Assembly (NCBI RefSeq): GCF_004803465.1
Contig: NZ_SRSF01000010.1
Location: 59,047-109,522 of the forward strand
Length of the DNA stretch: 50,476 nucleotides
Source: Neolewinella litorea
Lineage (GTDB): Bacteria > Bacteroidota > Bacteroidia > Chitinophagales > Saprospiraceae
Reading direction: 5' to 3'
Within the stretch, counting starts at the first letter, position 1, and each line of letters opens with the position of its first letter. Shown here piece after piece: positions 8,663 to 18,371 of the stretch. Position numbers and translations under genes: made by a program. Below the pieces are notes generated by a model that was not told the origin of the DNA, made no database searches, and saw nothing but the letters and a program-made list of their open reading frames with translations.

Positions 8663-8710
8663 ATAAAGGCAAAATAAAAGCGGCCAAGATCCTGGTGGAT
8701 CCTGGCCGCT
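8663..8710 (-). terminator. Intrinsic terminator of the susCD operon
   Basis: AGCGGCCAAGATCC (8679-8692) pairs with GGATCCTGGCCGCT (8697-8710) at 13 of 14 positions around a TGGT loop. On the minus strand the stem is followed by TTTTATTTTGCC (8667-8678). It lies 23 bp beyond the susD stop. Confidence 0.85.
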
Positions 8711-8732
8711 TGTGTTTAAGGTGATGGAGTGC

Positions 8733-10454
8733 TTACTCGTAGCCGGGGTTCTGACCCAGCACTTCGAAGCCTTGCAGGTCGATCTGCCCCTGGGGAATCG
8801 GGTAGTACAGGTCCTGGGGGGCCCGGAATTCGGCGCCACCAAACTGCACGGGCAGGTACTGCTCCTCGTAGTTGATGTATCCGTTCAGGAAGGACTCGGC
8901 AATGCCCCAGCGACGCAGGTCGAAGAAGCGGTGGCCTTCACCGGACAGCTCCAGCTTGCGCTCGAACTGCAGGATATTGCGGGCGTTGTCCTGGCTGCCC
9001 AGGTCATCGTAGAGGGAAATTTCGTAGTTGGCGGGGGAGTCGGCCAGTACGGAATTGGCAGCACGCTCACGGACCATGTTGATCAGTTCCAGGGCGCGAT
9101 CCAGGTTACCGAGTTCGATCTCGGCTTCGGCCAGCATCAGCAGTACGTCGGCGTAGCGGATGATGATGTAGTTCACGGCGGGGTAACCGCGGGTCCAGCT
9201 GGTACCGTCAGAGAAGGTGTTCTCCTGAGATTTGTAGTAGACGAACTTCTTGGGAGAGTAAGGACCGGCGTGGGCCTGGTCACGGATCCAGTCGCGGCCG
9301 GGGAAGATGCCCCAGTCGAGGTAGGGGATACCGCGGCGTCCGACGGAGTGGTCGAGGCGGGGGTCAACCGGCTTGGTGTCTACGGTGAAGGGATCAGCGG
9401 AGGCGATACCGAAGTCGGTGGTCAGTTCTTCACTGTCGGAACGGTAGCTGCCGTCCAGGAGGGGCTTACCATCCTCGGTACGGAAGGAGTTCACCAGATC
9501 AAAGCTCGGCTGGAAAAATCCACAGCAGTTGCCGGGTCCACTGGAGCCGGTGTTATGTGGAAAGTTAAGCGCGAAATCAGGGTTGGCGTTGTTGGTTGTA
9601 CCCGTGTTGGCGGCCGCCTGGATGGCGAAGATCGACTCCTTATGGTTGTCGAACTCGGCGTTGAATACGTCGGAGTAGTTCTCCATCAGACCAACATCCT
9701 GACCATTAGCGGTTACGCCCTGGTTAACAACGTAGTCAAACATTTCCTTGGCCTGTCCCCATTTGCCCTGGAAGAGGTAGGTTTTACCAAGGTAAGCGGC
9801 AGCGGCGGTCTTGTTGGCACGACCGGCCTGGCTCTGGGTTTCGGGCAGGTTGTCGAAAGCGGCCTTGAAGTCCTCCTCAATGTGCGGCCAGAGGTCGCTG
9901 GAGGCTACTAGAACGGCATCCTCCGAAGTCATATCTTCGGTAATGTAGGGCGCCTTGTCATAGGAGATTTCAAGTTGGAAGTAATAATGACCCCGGAGGA
10001 ATCGGCCTTCGCCGATGGCACGGGTACGGAAGGCATCGGTTACGGTTGGGTCTTCCGAGGTGGTAGCCACTTTCAGGGCGGCATTCGAGCGAGCGACTCC
10101 CTCGTAAAGTGCCCTCCAGCGATCGCTGGGTACTTGAGAGGTGGGCGAGAGCTGGTACTCTACCACCTCGTTGATGGCAGTAAAGTCACCGGTTTCCGTA
10201 CCCTTGTTGGCGTCGCCGCCCTGGATGGAACCGTGTACCCAGTTGGAGGCGCCACCGAACCAGTTACCGCGGCCACCCAATTGGGCGTAAGCCCCAATGA
10301 GGAGACCATCGATGCCCGCGGGGGTACTTAGTACGGATTCGTTAAGGGAGCCTGTAGGGGCCACTTCCAAGAAGTCCTCGGAGCAACTGTTGAAACCCAG
10401 TCCCAGCGACGCTATCGCGGCTAGTATATAGGTGAGACGTTTAGTAGTCTGCAT
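8733..10454 (-). CDS. susD: SusD/RagB family nutrient-binding outer-membrane lipoprotein
   Basis: The 573-residue protein begins MQTTKRLTYILAAIA with a lipobox ending SLGLGFNSC (Cys24), followed by SEDFLEVAPTGSLNE, a typical SusD start. It continues with TPR-like helices and the C-terminal family region (RFFDLRRWG, then YYPIPQGQIDLQ). SusD proteins cap the SusC channel at the cell surface and capture glycans or peptides. An upstream in-frame ATG at 10490 is rejected: it lies inside an intercistronic hairpin and would bury the lipoprotein signal. The gene follows susC on the same strand after 79 bp. Substrate is not predictable: no glycoside hydrolase or peptidase gene clearly tied to the pair is present in the window. 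Confidence 0.95.
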   Translation of the reverse strand: MQTTKRLTYILAAIASLGLGFNSCSEDFLEVAPTGSLNESVLSTPAGIDGLLIGAYAQLGGRGNWFGGASNWVHGSIQGGDANKGTETGDFTAINEVVEYQLSPTSQVPSDRWRALYEGVARSNAALKVATTSEDPTVTDAFRTRAIGEGRFLRGHYYFQLEISYDKAPYITEDMTSEDAVLVASSDLWPHIEEDFKAAFDNLPETQSQAGRANKTAAAAYLGKTYLFQGKWGQAKEMFDYVVNQGVTANGQDVGLMENYSDVFNAEFDNHKESIFAIQAAANTGTTNNANPDFALNFPHNTGSSGPGNCCGFFQPSFDLVNSFRTEDGKPLLDGSYRSDSEELTTDFGIASADPFTVDTKPVDPRLDHSVGRRGIPYLDWGIFPGRDWIRDQAHAGPYSPKKFVYYKSQENTFSDGTSWTRGYPAVNYIIIRYADVLLMLAEAEIELGNLDRALELINMVRERAANSVLADSPANYEISLYDDLGSQDNARNILQFERKLELSGEGHRFFDLRRWGIAESFLNGYINYEEQYLPVQFGGAEFRAPQDLYYPIPQGQIDLQGFEVLGQNPGYE

Positions 10455-10483
10455 GATTGATTGTTGTAAAGTTGTGTTGATAA

Positions 10484-10521
10484 CTCCCACCGGGAAATCC
10501 GGGAGAATTTCCCGGTGGGAG
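10484..10521 (-). promoter_or_regulatory. Perfect intercistronic hairpin between susC and susD
   Basis: CTCCCACCGGGAAAT (10484-10498) and ATTTCCCGGTGGGAG (10507-10521) form a perfect 15-bp stem with an 8-nt loop. In the direction of transcription it lies 12 nt after the susC stop and 29 nt before the susD ATG. No T tract follows, so it probably stabilises or processes mRNA, or permits partial read-through, rather than terminating. Confidence 0.8.
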
Positions 10522-10533
10522 GATGGGGTTGGC

Positions 10534-13500
10534 TTAGAATCCTACGTGTACGCTCAGGTTGTAAGCGCGGGTAACGGGGTAGTTGCCTACGTCAACGCCA
10601 AACTTGGTGTCAGCGGCACCACCCACGGCGGGGTCGAGGCCATCGTAGCCGGAAATGGTAAAGACGTTGTTGGCGGCCAGGGCTACGCGAACATTCTGCA
10701 GGGCACCGCCGAAGGCGTTCTCCGAGAAGTTGTAACCGAGGGCGAGGTACTGCAGGCGCAGGTAGTCACCGCTCTCCACGTAGTAGCTGTTCGACTGGGT
10801 GGAGGTGCTGAAATTAGAGATGTTCTCGTAGATCGGCACGTCGGTGTCGGTGTTAGTCGGCGACCAGCTGTCCAGTACTCGAGTGGATACCGCAGCTCCG
10901 ACGAAGGTGCCATAGAAATCGGTGAACCACTTGGAGTTGTTGTAGATCTCTCCACCCAGCGAGGTGTAGAAGAAGCTGGTCAGGTCAAAGCCTTTGTAGT
11001 TCAGCTTCAGGTTCAGGCCACCGGTAAAGTCGGGAACGGCGCTGCCAAGGAAGGTACGGTCGGCCTCGGTGATCTGCCCGTCGGGCATACCGGTAAGGTC
11101 GCCGTTCTCATCGCGGCTGTTGTTGTCCTCAAAGCGGAAGCGGCCGGGACCAGCACCTTCCTGGGTAGGGGCGCTGTTAACTTCCTGCTCGCTCTGAAAG
11201 AGTCCGACCACCTTGTATCCAAAGAATGAAGACAGGGGCATGCCCACCTGGTTGCGTACAATCGTGCCCGAGATGCGGGTACCACCTACATCGAAGAAGT
11301 CAACGTCATCGGTGAACTTGGTGATTTCGTTCTTGAGGAAGGCACCGTTGAGGGTGGTCTCGATCGAGAAGTCACTGCCGATCTTGGCGCGGTAGATAAG
11401 CGAGGCATCAAGACCCTGGTTGAGCATGCTGCCGATGTTGACTACCGGGGGGGTAGCGCTGGGGCCGAGCACGTTAGGGATGGGCAGCTGTACCAGCAGG
11501 TCGTTGGTTTCTTTGCGCCACAGGTCCACAATGATGTCGAAGTTTCCGCCGATCAGGGTAGCGTCGAAGCCTATGTTCGAGGTAACGGAGGTTTCCCAGC
11601 GGGCGGTTTCCGTTCCGATCCGGCTGCGGAAGAATCCGGTAGCGGCACTGGAGTTTGAACCCGTAATGTCGTAGCTGGAAGCACCCAGGCTGGTTCCGAA
11701 CAGCGAGAAGCGGTTGTCGCCGGATACGTTGTTGGAGTTACCCATTTGTCCCCATCCACCACGTACTTTCAGGTCGGTGAAGAAGCTCTGGTTTTCCATG
11801 AAGGGCTCGCTCGTAACGCGCCAAGCGGCGGAGATAGCGGGGAAGGTACCAAAGCGGTTCTCCGCACCAAAGCGGCTGGAACCGTCGCGGCGCAGCACAC
11901 CGGTGAGGTAGTACTTGTCGTTCCAGTTGTAGTTCACCTGGCCGAAGACCGAGTAGAAGCGGCTACCGTTGGTGAAGTCAGAGAATACCTGGCGGCTCTC
12001 CACGTTGTTCAGCGATACGAAGTTGACGTTCTGGCTGAAGGGGTTAATGCCCGATCCGCTGCTGTTGCGGAACTTGCCGGCTTCCAGCGCTTCCACACCT
12101 ACAAGAACATTAACGTCGTGGCCACCGAAGTCGCGCTGGTAGTTGGCCGTGTTGGTCCAAATCCAGTCCGTACCGTAACCCTGGAACTCACCGTAGCCGA
12201 AGCTGGCGTTGTTCTCCGCATTCTCGTAGGTCTGACGGCTGTAGAAACGGCCGTTATAGCCAATGTACTTTCCGCCGAAGCTGGAGCGCAGGGTCAGATC
12301 CTCAATGGGATCAAACTCGAGGTACATGTTACCGAAGGCAATGTTGTCGAAGTTCTGGTTGTTGGCGAGACCGTCACGGGCGGCGACGGGGTTACGGGGG
12401 TTACCAAAGCCGGGGGCCTTGGTACCGGCGTATCCACCGAACTCATCGTAAACGGGGATGAGGGGGTTGAGGCGGAAGGCAGAGAGGATCTCGTTTTCGT
12501 CGTCCGAACTACCGGCACCTGCTCCGTCGCCCGTCAGGCCAAGGGCTTTGCGGTGGGTGAATTGCAGGTTTTGTCCGAAGCGAACGCGGCTACCAAGGTC
12601 AAATTCGGTGTTGATGCGCGAGGTGTAGCGCTCATAGCTGTTGTTCAGCAGGATACCCTCCTGAATTTGGGCACCGAGGCTGACGTAGTAGCGGGCGTTC
12701 TCGGTTGAGCCGGTGAAACCCAGGGTGTGGCGGTTGGTCATCGCCGTGCGGGTGATGGCGTCGTACCAGTCGGTACCCTCCTTATTGGCACGTACTACCT
12801 GGTAGAGCGGACCGGCGCTGGGGTCGATGTTGTACTTTTCGCGCTCGGCCTCAAGGTCAACCGTTCCGCGTACGCCGCCAATGCTACCTACAAGGATGTA
12901 GTCGGGCAGCACGGGCGTTTCACCGCTACCGTACTGGGGGTGGTCAAACACGGGCGTAGTGCCGTTGGCCGCGGCAGTGTTGCGGATGGCCTCCCACGTT
13001 TTCATGGCGTCCTGCTCGGGCGAAAGAATGGGCTGGCCTTTTCCTGGATCGGTGAAACCGGTCAATCCGTCGTAGGTCACCTGCAGGGGAGAAGGCTCGC
13101 GCTTGCCCCGCTTGGTCTGGATTACAACTACGCCGTTTGCGGCACGCGCACCGTAAATCGAGGCGGAAGCCGCATCCTTCAGGATAGAGGTGTTCTGAAT
13201 GTCGTCGGGCGACAGGAAGTTGATGTTGGTCTGAGGCACACCGTCCACGACGTAGAGGGGGTTGTTGCCGCCGAAAGAGCCAAAACCGCGAACGCGGATG
13301 ATCGATTCGGTACCGGGCTGTCCGTTGGTGATAACCGTCACACCCGCGGCGCGTCCCTGCAGCTGCTGCTCGACGTTACCCGAAGGTACGGCCGTCAGTT
13401 CCTCGGTACTTACCGTGGAAATGGCACCGGTGGTCTGCCGCTTGCTGGTCACGGCGTAGCCCGTAACGACGACCTCGTCCAGGGCAACCCCTTCGGTCAT

Positions 13501-13773
13501 CACTACGTCGACGATGGTCTGGCCGCTCAGGACAAGCGTCTGCGTTTCGTAGCCGGTATAGGAAAAGATGAGTTCTGTAACGTTAGCGGGGACCGTCAGT
13601 TCGTATTGTCCGTCCAGATCCGCCACCGTTCCTGCGGTGGTGCCCTTCGCCAGTACCGTTGCCCCGACGAGGGGGAATCCATCTGGATCGGTAATGGTTC
13701 CGGTCACGGTTGTTTGCCCGTAGACGGCTGCTGAGCACAGCAACGCCATCAGCAGGCTTAGTAATTGTTTCAT
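10534..13773 (-). CDS. susC: SusC/RagA family TonB-linked outer-membrane transporter
   Basis: The 1079-residue protein has a signal peptide (MKQLLSLLMALLCSAAVYGQ), a carboxypeptidase-regulatory-like domain (about 22-95, TVTGTITDPDGFPLVGATV), a TonB-box-like segment (DEVVVTGYAV) and a plug domain with the SusC signature VRGFGSFGGNNPLYVVDGVP. A large beta barrel follows, ending RAYNLSVHVGF. It imports ligand delivered by SusD using TonB/ExbBD energy. The ATG at 13773 is directly before the signal peptide. It forms an operon with susD. The leader contains overlapping palindromes at 13875-13895. No sigma/anti-sigma pair or hybrid regulator lies next to it in this window. Confidence 0.95.
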   Translation of the reverse strand: MKQLLSLLMALLCSAAVYGQTTVTGTITDPDGFPLVGATVLAKGTTAGTVADLDGQYELTVPANVTELIFSYTGYETQTLVLSGQTIVDVVMTEGVALDEVVVTGYAVTSKRQTTGAISTVSTEELTAVPSGNVEQQLQGRAAGVTVITNGQPGTESIIRVRGFGSFGGNNPLYVVDGVPQTNINFLSPDDIQNTSILKDAASASIYGARAANGVVVIQTKRGKREPSPLQVTYDGLTGFTDPGKGQPILSPEQDAMKTWEAIRNTAAANGTTPVFDHPQYGSGETPVLPDYILVGSIGGVRGTVDLEAEREKYNIDPSAGPLYQVVRANKEGTDWYDAITRTAMTNRHTLGFTGSTENARYYVSLGAQIQEGILLNNSYERYTSRINTEFDLGSRVRFGQNLQFTHRKALGLTGDGAGAGSSDDENEILSAFRLNPLIPVYDEFGGYAGTKAPGFGNPRNPVAARDGLANNQNFDNIAFGNMYLEFDPIEDLTLRSSFGGKYIGYNGRFYSRQTYENAENNASFGYGEFQGYGTDWIWTNTANYQRDFGGHDVNVLVGVEALEAGKFRNSSGSGINPFSQNVNFVSLNNVESRQVFSDFTNGSRFYSVFGQVNYNWNDKYYLTGVLRRDGSSRFGAENRFGTFPAISAAWRVTSEPFMENQSFFTDLKVRGGWGQMGNSNNVSGDNRFSLFGTSLGASSYDITGSNSSAATGFFRSRIGTETARWETSVTSNIGFDATLIGGNFDIIVDLWRKETNDLLVQLPIPNVLGPSATPPVVNIGSMLNQGLDASLIYRAKIGSDFSIETTLNGAFLKNEITKFTDDVDFFDVGGTRISGTIVRNQVGMPLSSFFGYKVVGLFQSEQEVNSAPTQEGAGPGRFRFEDNNSRDENGDLTGMPDGQITEADRTFLGSAVPDFTGGLNLKLNYKGFDLTSFFYTSLGGEIYNNSKWFTDFYGTFVGAAVSTRVLDSWSPTNTDTDVPIYENISNFSTSTQSNSYYVESGDYLRLQYLALGYNFSENAFGGALQNVRVALAANNVFTISGYDGLDPAVGGAADTKFGVDVGNYPVTRAYNLSVHVGF

Positions 13774-13874
13774 GATCGAGATTAAGTTAGTGAGTTCAAA
13801 TGGATATGGGGAACTGCCACAGTGACGGTTCTCATTGTTCGAATCAAGGCGCTAACATACCATTTTTTAAATAG

Positions 13875-13895
13875 AACAATGGATTGTTTAAACAA
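13875..13895. promoter_or_regulatory. Overlapping palindromes in the susC / FG-GAP divergent region
   Basis: AACAATGGATTGTT (13875-13888) is a perfect inverted repeat with a 2-bp centre, and it overlaps TTGTTTAAACAA (13884-13895), a perfect 12-bp palindrome. Both are AT-rich islands between the divergent starts at 13773 and 13976 and look like operator half-sites. No protein is assigned. Confidence 0.4.
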
Positions 13896-13975
13896 CTTAC
13901 GCCGGCTGGTTTACAGCTTGCAATGTCCAGGGGGCCGGCCAGCGTTGCTATCTTGCAACCTCCATAATTGTTAGC

Positions 13976-16900
13976 ATGAAAATTCTGGTTTCCCTTGTCC
14001 TATTATTCAGTGTGTTAGCCATGGTTGGTTGCCGCGAAGAAACTCCGCCGACGCTCTTCCAACGCATAAGCACCCCAGAAAGCGGCCTGACCTTCGCAAA
14101 TCGGATCACCGAAAACGACACTTTTAACATTCTTGACTTCGAATACGTCTACAACGGCGGTGGTGTCGGAGCCGCCGACTTCAACGGCGACGGGCTTACT
14201 GACCTCTATTTTACCGGAAATACGACGGAAAACCGCCTCTTCATCAATCTGGGAGACATGAGGTTTCAGGACGTAACCGAACTCGCCGGCGTAGGCGGGC
14301 GCGGCCGCTGGTGCAGTGGAATCGCCGTAACGGATATCAATGCAGATGGCTTGCCCGACCTGTACGTTAGTGCCACTATTTATGAGCCCGGCAGCCGGAG
14401 AGCTAACCTGCTTTACCTGAACGAAGGCAGTGAAGTGTCGGCCGACGGTATTGCGGTACCCCGTTTCCGGGAAGTAGCCGCCACCTGCGGCATCGCCGAC
14501 ACCTCCCATACCACACAGTCCGCATTCTTCGATTACGACCGCGATGGCGACCTCGATCTCTACATCCTGGTCAATGAAATGGACAACCGCGCCCTCCCCA
14601 ACCGTTACCTGCCCAAGATCACCGACGGCACCGGTCGCAAAAACGACAAGCTCTATCGCAACGACGGCCCCGGCGAAGACGGCCTCCCCCGATTTACGGA
14701 TGTTACCCTGGAAGCTGGAATCCTTAAAGAAGGCTTCGGGCTCGGCATCAGCGTCTGCGACATCAATCTGGACGGCTGGCCCGACCTGTACATCACCAAC
14801 GATTACGTCAGTAACGACCTGCTGTGGATCAACAACCAGGACGGCACCTTCACCGATCGCGCTTCCGACTACCTCAAGCACACCAGCTATTCCGCCATGG
14901 GCAACGACGTGGCCGACCTCAATAACGACGGACGCGACGATGTTTTTTCCGTCGACATGTTCCCCGAGGACAACCTGCGGCGCAAGACCATGATGCCCCC
15001 CAACAATTATAACGCCTACCTCAACAACGCCCGCTTCGGCTACCAGCCACAGTTCACCCGTAACGTGCTGCAACTGAACCGCCCGGTCAACGACAGCAGC
15101 TTTGTACTGACCGAAGTAGGCATGATGGCGGGCGTGGCGGCCACCGACTGGAGCTGGAGCCCCCTGGCTGCGGACGTAGACAACGACGGCGACCGCGACC
15201 TGCTGATAACCAACGGCTTCCCGCGGGATATTACGGACCGGGATTTCATGGACTACAATGTGCAAGTCAGTAACCTTGCCAGCCGGGAAACGCGCCTGGC
15301 CCAGATCCCCTCGGTGAAGATCGCCAACTACGCCTACGAGAACGACGGCCACGCCCTGCCGCACTTTACCAAACGTACCGTCGAGTGGGGGCTCAACTAT
15401 CCCTCATTCAGCAATGGCGCAGCCTACGCCGACCTGGACAACGACGGCGACCTGGACTACGTGGTCAATAACATCAACGACAGCTGCTTCCTGTTTCGGA
15501 ACGACCTGATCGGATCCAAAGACCAGCCGTACGCGGGTCACTGGCTGCAGGTCCGGCTCCAGGGGGAGGGACGCAACCCGGAAGCTATCGGCGCACGCGT
15601 GACCGTATACACCGACTCCACTACGCAGACCATGTACAATCACCCGGTGCGGGGATTCCTCTCGAGCGTTGCCGACGTGCTGCATTTCGGTTTTCGGGCT
15701 GGCGATTCCCTGCGGTCGGTACGCGTCGATTGGCCCGATGGTACGTCCTTTATATATAAGGATACCGGGTGGGACCAGCGGATCATGCTCAACAAGGCCG
15801 GCGGACAACTGGCACCCCCTACCAACGGTGGAAACAATAAAGACGGGATGCTCATCGCCGATGCTTCATTGCTGAGCGCCCTGCCTGAGCACCGCGACAG
15901 TCTGTTCATTGACTTCAACGTGCAGCCACTGATTCCCCACAAACTCTCCGAATACGGACCCGGCCTGGCGGTCGCCGACGTGAACGGGGACGGGCTGGAA
16001 GACCTTTACCGGTCGGGATCCCACTTCTTCCATGGTGAGATGCTGCTGCAGGGCCGAGACGGCGCCGGGCAACCAACTTTCAATCGGGTCCCACTGACGG
16101 TTACCGAGGCCGGTGCCGAAGAACTCGGGTCACTTTTCTTTGACGCGGACGGCGACGGCGACCAGGATCTTTACCTGGTCAGTGGGGGAAGCGAATACGC
16201 CCTCAACCGCCCCGAACTGTTGGACCAATTGCTGCTCAACGACGGCCGGGGCAACTTCACCCCCCACCCCACCGGGTTGCCCGGCATCGCCTCTAGCGGA
16301 TCCTGCGTGCGGGCCGCTGACTTTGACCGCGACGGTGACCTCGACCTCTTCGTCGGAGCTCGCCTTCACCCCGGCCGGTTCCCGGAGCCGGTAGACAGCT
16401 ACCTGCTGATCAACGATGGACGGGGTTCCTTTGCACCCGCGTCCCCGCCCGAATTTACCGCGCTCGGACTGGTTACGGATGCCCTCTGGACGGACTACAA
16501 CAACGACGGGTGGGTAGACCTCCTGATTGCCGGACAAGGCATGGGGCTACGGCTCTTCGAGAACCGCGAAGGACAATTGACCGACAACACGCCCCCAGCA
16601 TTCTCCGCCCACGTGGGATGGTGGAATGGCCTGGCGGCGGCGGACTTTGACCGCGACGGCGATCTCGATTACGCAGCGGGTAATTTTGGGAGCAACCACC
16701 TCTACGCGGGTTCCGGAAAGGACTACGTGGGTCTGTACGGCGGCGACTTCGATGGCAACGGGGGCTACGACGTAGTGGTGGCCGACTACGTGCTGGCCGA
16801 AGACGGCAGCTACCGCGAATTTCCCCACAATCAGCGCAACGATACCGAAAAGCAGATCATCAGCGTGAAACGGCGCTATCCCCGCCACGAAGAGTTCGGC

Positions 16901-17524
16901 AGGGCCACGATCGAGGATATTCTGAAGGGTTATCCGGAGGCCAAGATCACTGCCCTGCGGTCGAACTACCTGCGGTCGGCCTGGATAGAGAACCTGGGCG
17001 ACGGCACCTTTGCCTTCCACGAGCTACCCCGCGACGCCCAGGTGGCGCCCATCTTCGGTATGCAACCCCTGGACGTGAACGCCGACGGTCATCCCGATCT
17101 CGTAGCCATCGGAAACGATTACGGTACCGAAACCGGCATGGGGATGCTGGACGCCCTGAACGGACTGGTACTACTCTTCGATCCCGCCACCAAGACCTTC
17201 TCCGCCCGTCCCAGCGCGCTGCACGTACCGGGGAACGGCCGGAGCCTGACCGTGATCACGGTTGACGACGTTCCCACCCTCGTAGCCTCGGAGAACCAGG
17301 GGGCCACCACCGCCTACCGCACTACCCAGCCCGGACAAATGGTGCAGGTGCCGGCGGATGCGCAGCGGGTGACTTACTCGGTGGGCGGGCGCCCTACCCT
17401 TGAGGAAGTATACTACGGTAGCGGCTACCTGAGCCAGCGGAGCCGCAACCTCTGGCTGCCGGCGGGGGCCAGCGATATTCGGATCATCACCTTCTCGGGC
17501 ACTACGGCCGAGCCGAGCCGTTAG
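13976..17524 (+). CDS. FG-GAP/VCBS-repeat lipoprotein with ASPIC/UnbV domain
   Basis: The 1182-residue product begins with a lipoprotein signal (MKILVSLVLLFSVLAMVGC, Cys19). It contains many Asp-rich calcium-loop repeats of the form D-x-N/D-x-D-G-x-x-D-L, such as ADFNGDGLTDLYF and DFDRDGDLDL, as in beta-propeller integrin-like FG-GAP/VCBS proteins. In the middle (about residues 535-605) there is an ASPIC/UnbV segment: IGARVTVYT, NHPVRGFLSS and VRVDWPDG. The arrangement of propeller, UnbV, propeller is common in Bacteroidota next to SusC/SusD genes and is thought to work in glycan or protein binding at the cell surface; enzymatic activity is not known. It is divergent from susC and overlaps the convergent pirin gene by 4 bp. 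Confidence 0.9.
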   Translation: MKILVSLVLLFSVLAMVGCREETPPTLFQRISTPESGLTFANRITENDTFNILDFEYVYNGGGVGAADFNGDGLTDLYFTGNTTENRLFINLGDMRFQDVTELAGVGGRGRWCSGIAVTDINADGLPDLYVSATIYEPGSRRANLLYLNEGSEVSADGIAVPRFREVAATCGIADTSHTTQSAFFDYDRDGDLDLYILVNEMDNRALPNRYLPKITDGTGRKNDKLYRNDGPGEDGLPRFTDVTLEAGILKEGFGLGISVCDINLDGWPDLYITNDYVSNDLLWINNQDGTFTDRASDYLKHTSYSAMGNDVADLNNDGRDDVFSVDMFPEDNLRRKTMMPPNNYNAYLNNARFGYQPQFTRNVLQLNRPVNDSSFVLTEVGMMAGVAATDWSWSPLAADVDNDGDRDLLITNGFPRDITDRDFMDYNVQVSNLASRETRLAQIPSVKIANYAYENDGHALPHFTKRTVEWGLNYPSFSNGAAYADLDNDGDLDYVVNNINDSCFLFRNDLIGSKDQPYAGHWLQVRLQGEGRNPEAIGARVTVYTDSTTQTMYNHPVRGFLSSVADVLHFGFRAGDSLRSVRVDWPDGTSFIYKDTGWDQRIMLNKAGGQLAPPTNGGNNKDGMLIADASLLSALPEHRDSLFIDFNVQPLIPHKLSEYGPGLAVADVNGDGLEDLYRSGSHFFHGEMLLQGRDGAGQPTFNRVPLTVTEAGAEELGSLFFDADGDGDQDLYLVSGGSEYALNRPELLDQLLLNDGRGNFTPHPTGLPGIASSGSCVRAADFDRDGDLDLFVGARLHPGRFPEPVDSYLLINDGRGSFAPASPPEFTALGLVTDALWTDYNNDGWVDLLIAGQGMGLRLFENREGQLTDNTPPAFSAHVGWWNGLAAADFDRDGDLDYAAGNFGSNHLYAGSGKDYVGLYGGDFDGNGGYDVVVADYVLAEDGSYREFPHNQRNDTEKQIISVKRRYPRHEEFGRATIEDILKGYPEAKITALRSNYLRSAWIENLGDGTFAFHELPRDAQVAPIFGMQPLDVNADGHPDLVAIGNDYGTETGMGMLDALNGLVLLFDPATKTFSARPSALHVPGNGRSLTVITVDDVPTLVASENQGATTAYRTTQPGQMVQVPADAQRVTYSVGGRPTLEEVYYGSGYLSQRSRNLWLPAGASDIRIITFSGTTAEPSR

Positions 17525-18240
17525 CTTAAATTCATCGGAACTTCGAGGGCAAGGATCCTGGCTCCGTCGGGACCGATCGCGACGGGGAATTCGTCTGCTT
17601 CCGTAATGCCCAGCGCGTCACGGCGGCCCAACGTTTGTCCGGCCACCTCGGCGGCACCCTCCAGTACGAAGAGATAGACGCCATTGCCCGGTCGGTGCAC
17701 CTTGTATTGCGTGTTGCCATCGGCGGTGAAGCGCCCGATACTGAAGTAGGCGTCCTGGTGCACCCAGACCGCGCCTTCGCGGGGTTCCGGGGTAACTATC
17801 TCCTGCCAGCGATCGGCCTCCCCGGCCGGATCGATCCTGACCTGGTCGTAGCGGGGTTCCACGTTGCGCTCCCGGGGGAAAACCCATATCTGGAGGAATT
17901 TGACGGGACGATCCGGGTGGTGATTCTTTTCGGAGTGGACCACCCCGGTACCGGCGCTCATGACCTGAACGTCGCCTTCCCGGATGACCGTTGTGTTGCC
18001 CATACTGTCCTTGTGCTCCAAATCGCCTTCCAGGGGGATGGATACGATCTCCATATTATCGTGCGGGTGACTGCCGAACCCGCGGCCGCCGAGAACCTCA
18101 TCGTCGTTCAGCACCCGGAGTACTCCGAACCGCATCCGCTGGGGATTCTGGTATCCGGCAAAGCTGAAGGAGTGGTGGGTCGACAACCAGCCGTGGTTGG
18201 CGTGTCCGCGGGAGTCGGCGGGGTGATAAATGGTCTTCAT
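17521..18240 (-). CDS. Pirin family protein (YhhW-like)
   Basis: This 239-residue bicupin keeps the metal site of the YhhW/pirin group: His58 and His60 in GSHPHDNMEIVS, His102 and Glu104 in GTGVVHSEKN. Characterised members bind Fe or another divalent metal and several show quercetin 2,3-dioxygenase activity; the physiological substrate is usually unknown. There is no signal peptide, so it is cytoplasmic. The C-terminal cupin is normal in length. The stop codon overlaps the convergent FG-GAP gene in the shared tetramer TTAG. It is monocistronic and divergent from the NdpA-like gene. Confidence 0.9.
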   Translation of the reverse strand: MKTIYHPADSRGHANHGWLSTHHSFSFAGYQNPQRMRFGVLRVLNDDEVLGGRGFGSHPHDNMEIVSIPLEGDLEHKDSMGNTTVIREGDVQVMSAGTGVVHSEKNHHPDRPVKFLQIWVFPRERNVEPRYDQVRIDPAGEADRWQEIVTPEPREGAVWVHQDAYFSIGRFTADGNTQYKVHRPGNGVYLFVLEGAAEVAGQTLGRRDALGITEADEFPVAIGPDGARILALEVPMNLS

Positions 18241-18358
18241 GGCTATTTTATTGTATGTACATTAGTTACGAACGTATAACACTCCGCTGTGTCTTTGGTT
18301 GCCTACGGCGGGGGTCGGTCATCCGGTCAGGAGAGTGGTGGTGTCCGGGTCAATAAGT

Positions 18359-18366
18359 TACCTTCG
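18359..18366 (+). promoter_or_regulatory. TACCTTCG box 5 nt before the NdpA-like start
   Basis: TACCTTCG, one base off TAnnTTTG, is followed by CCCGC and the ATG at 18372. No clear TTTG -33 element is seen at the expected distance. Confidence 0.3.
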
Positions 18367-18371
18367 CCCGC

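Noticed and set aside
8060..8724. Two plus-strand ORFs inside the 127-bp array that encode MLNVSLLP repeats
   Set aside because: Unit lengths of 126-128 bp shift the frame between copies and there is no conservation of any one frame. The array is better explained by hairpins.
8712..9911. Long plus-strand ORF opposite susD (399 aa), and similar long frames opposite susC, bphP and the FG-GAP gene
   Set aside because: These are antisense shadows in GC-rich coding regions. They have no domains, and real, complete families occupy the other strand.
10455..10490. SusD start at the ATG at 10490
   Set aside because: It lies within the intercistronic hairpin and would displace the lipoprotein signal from the N-terminus.
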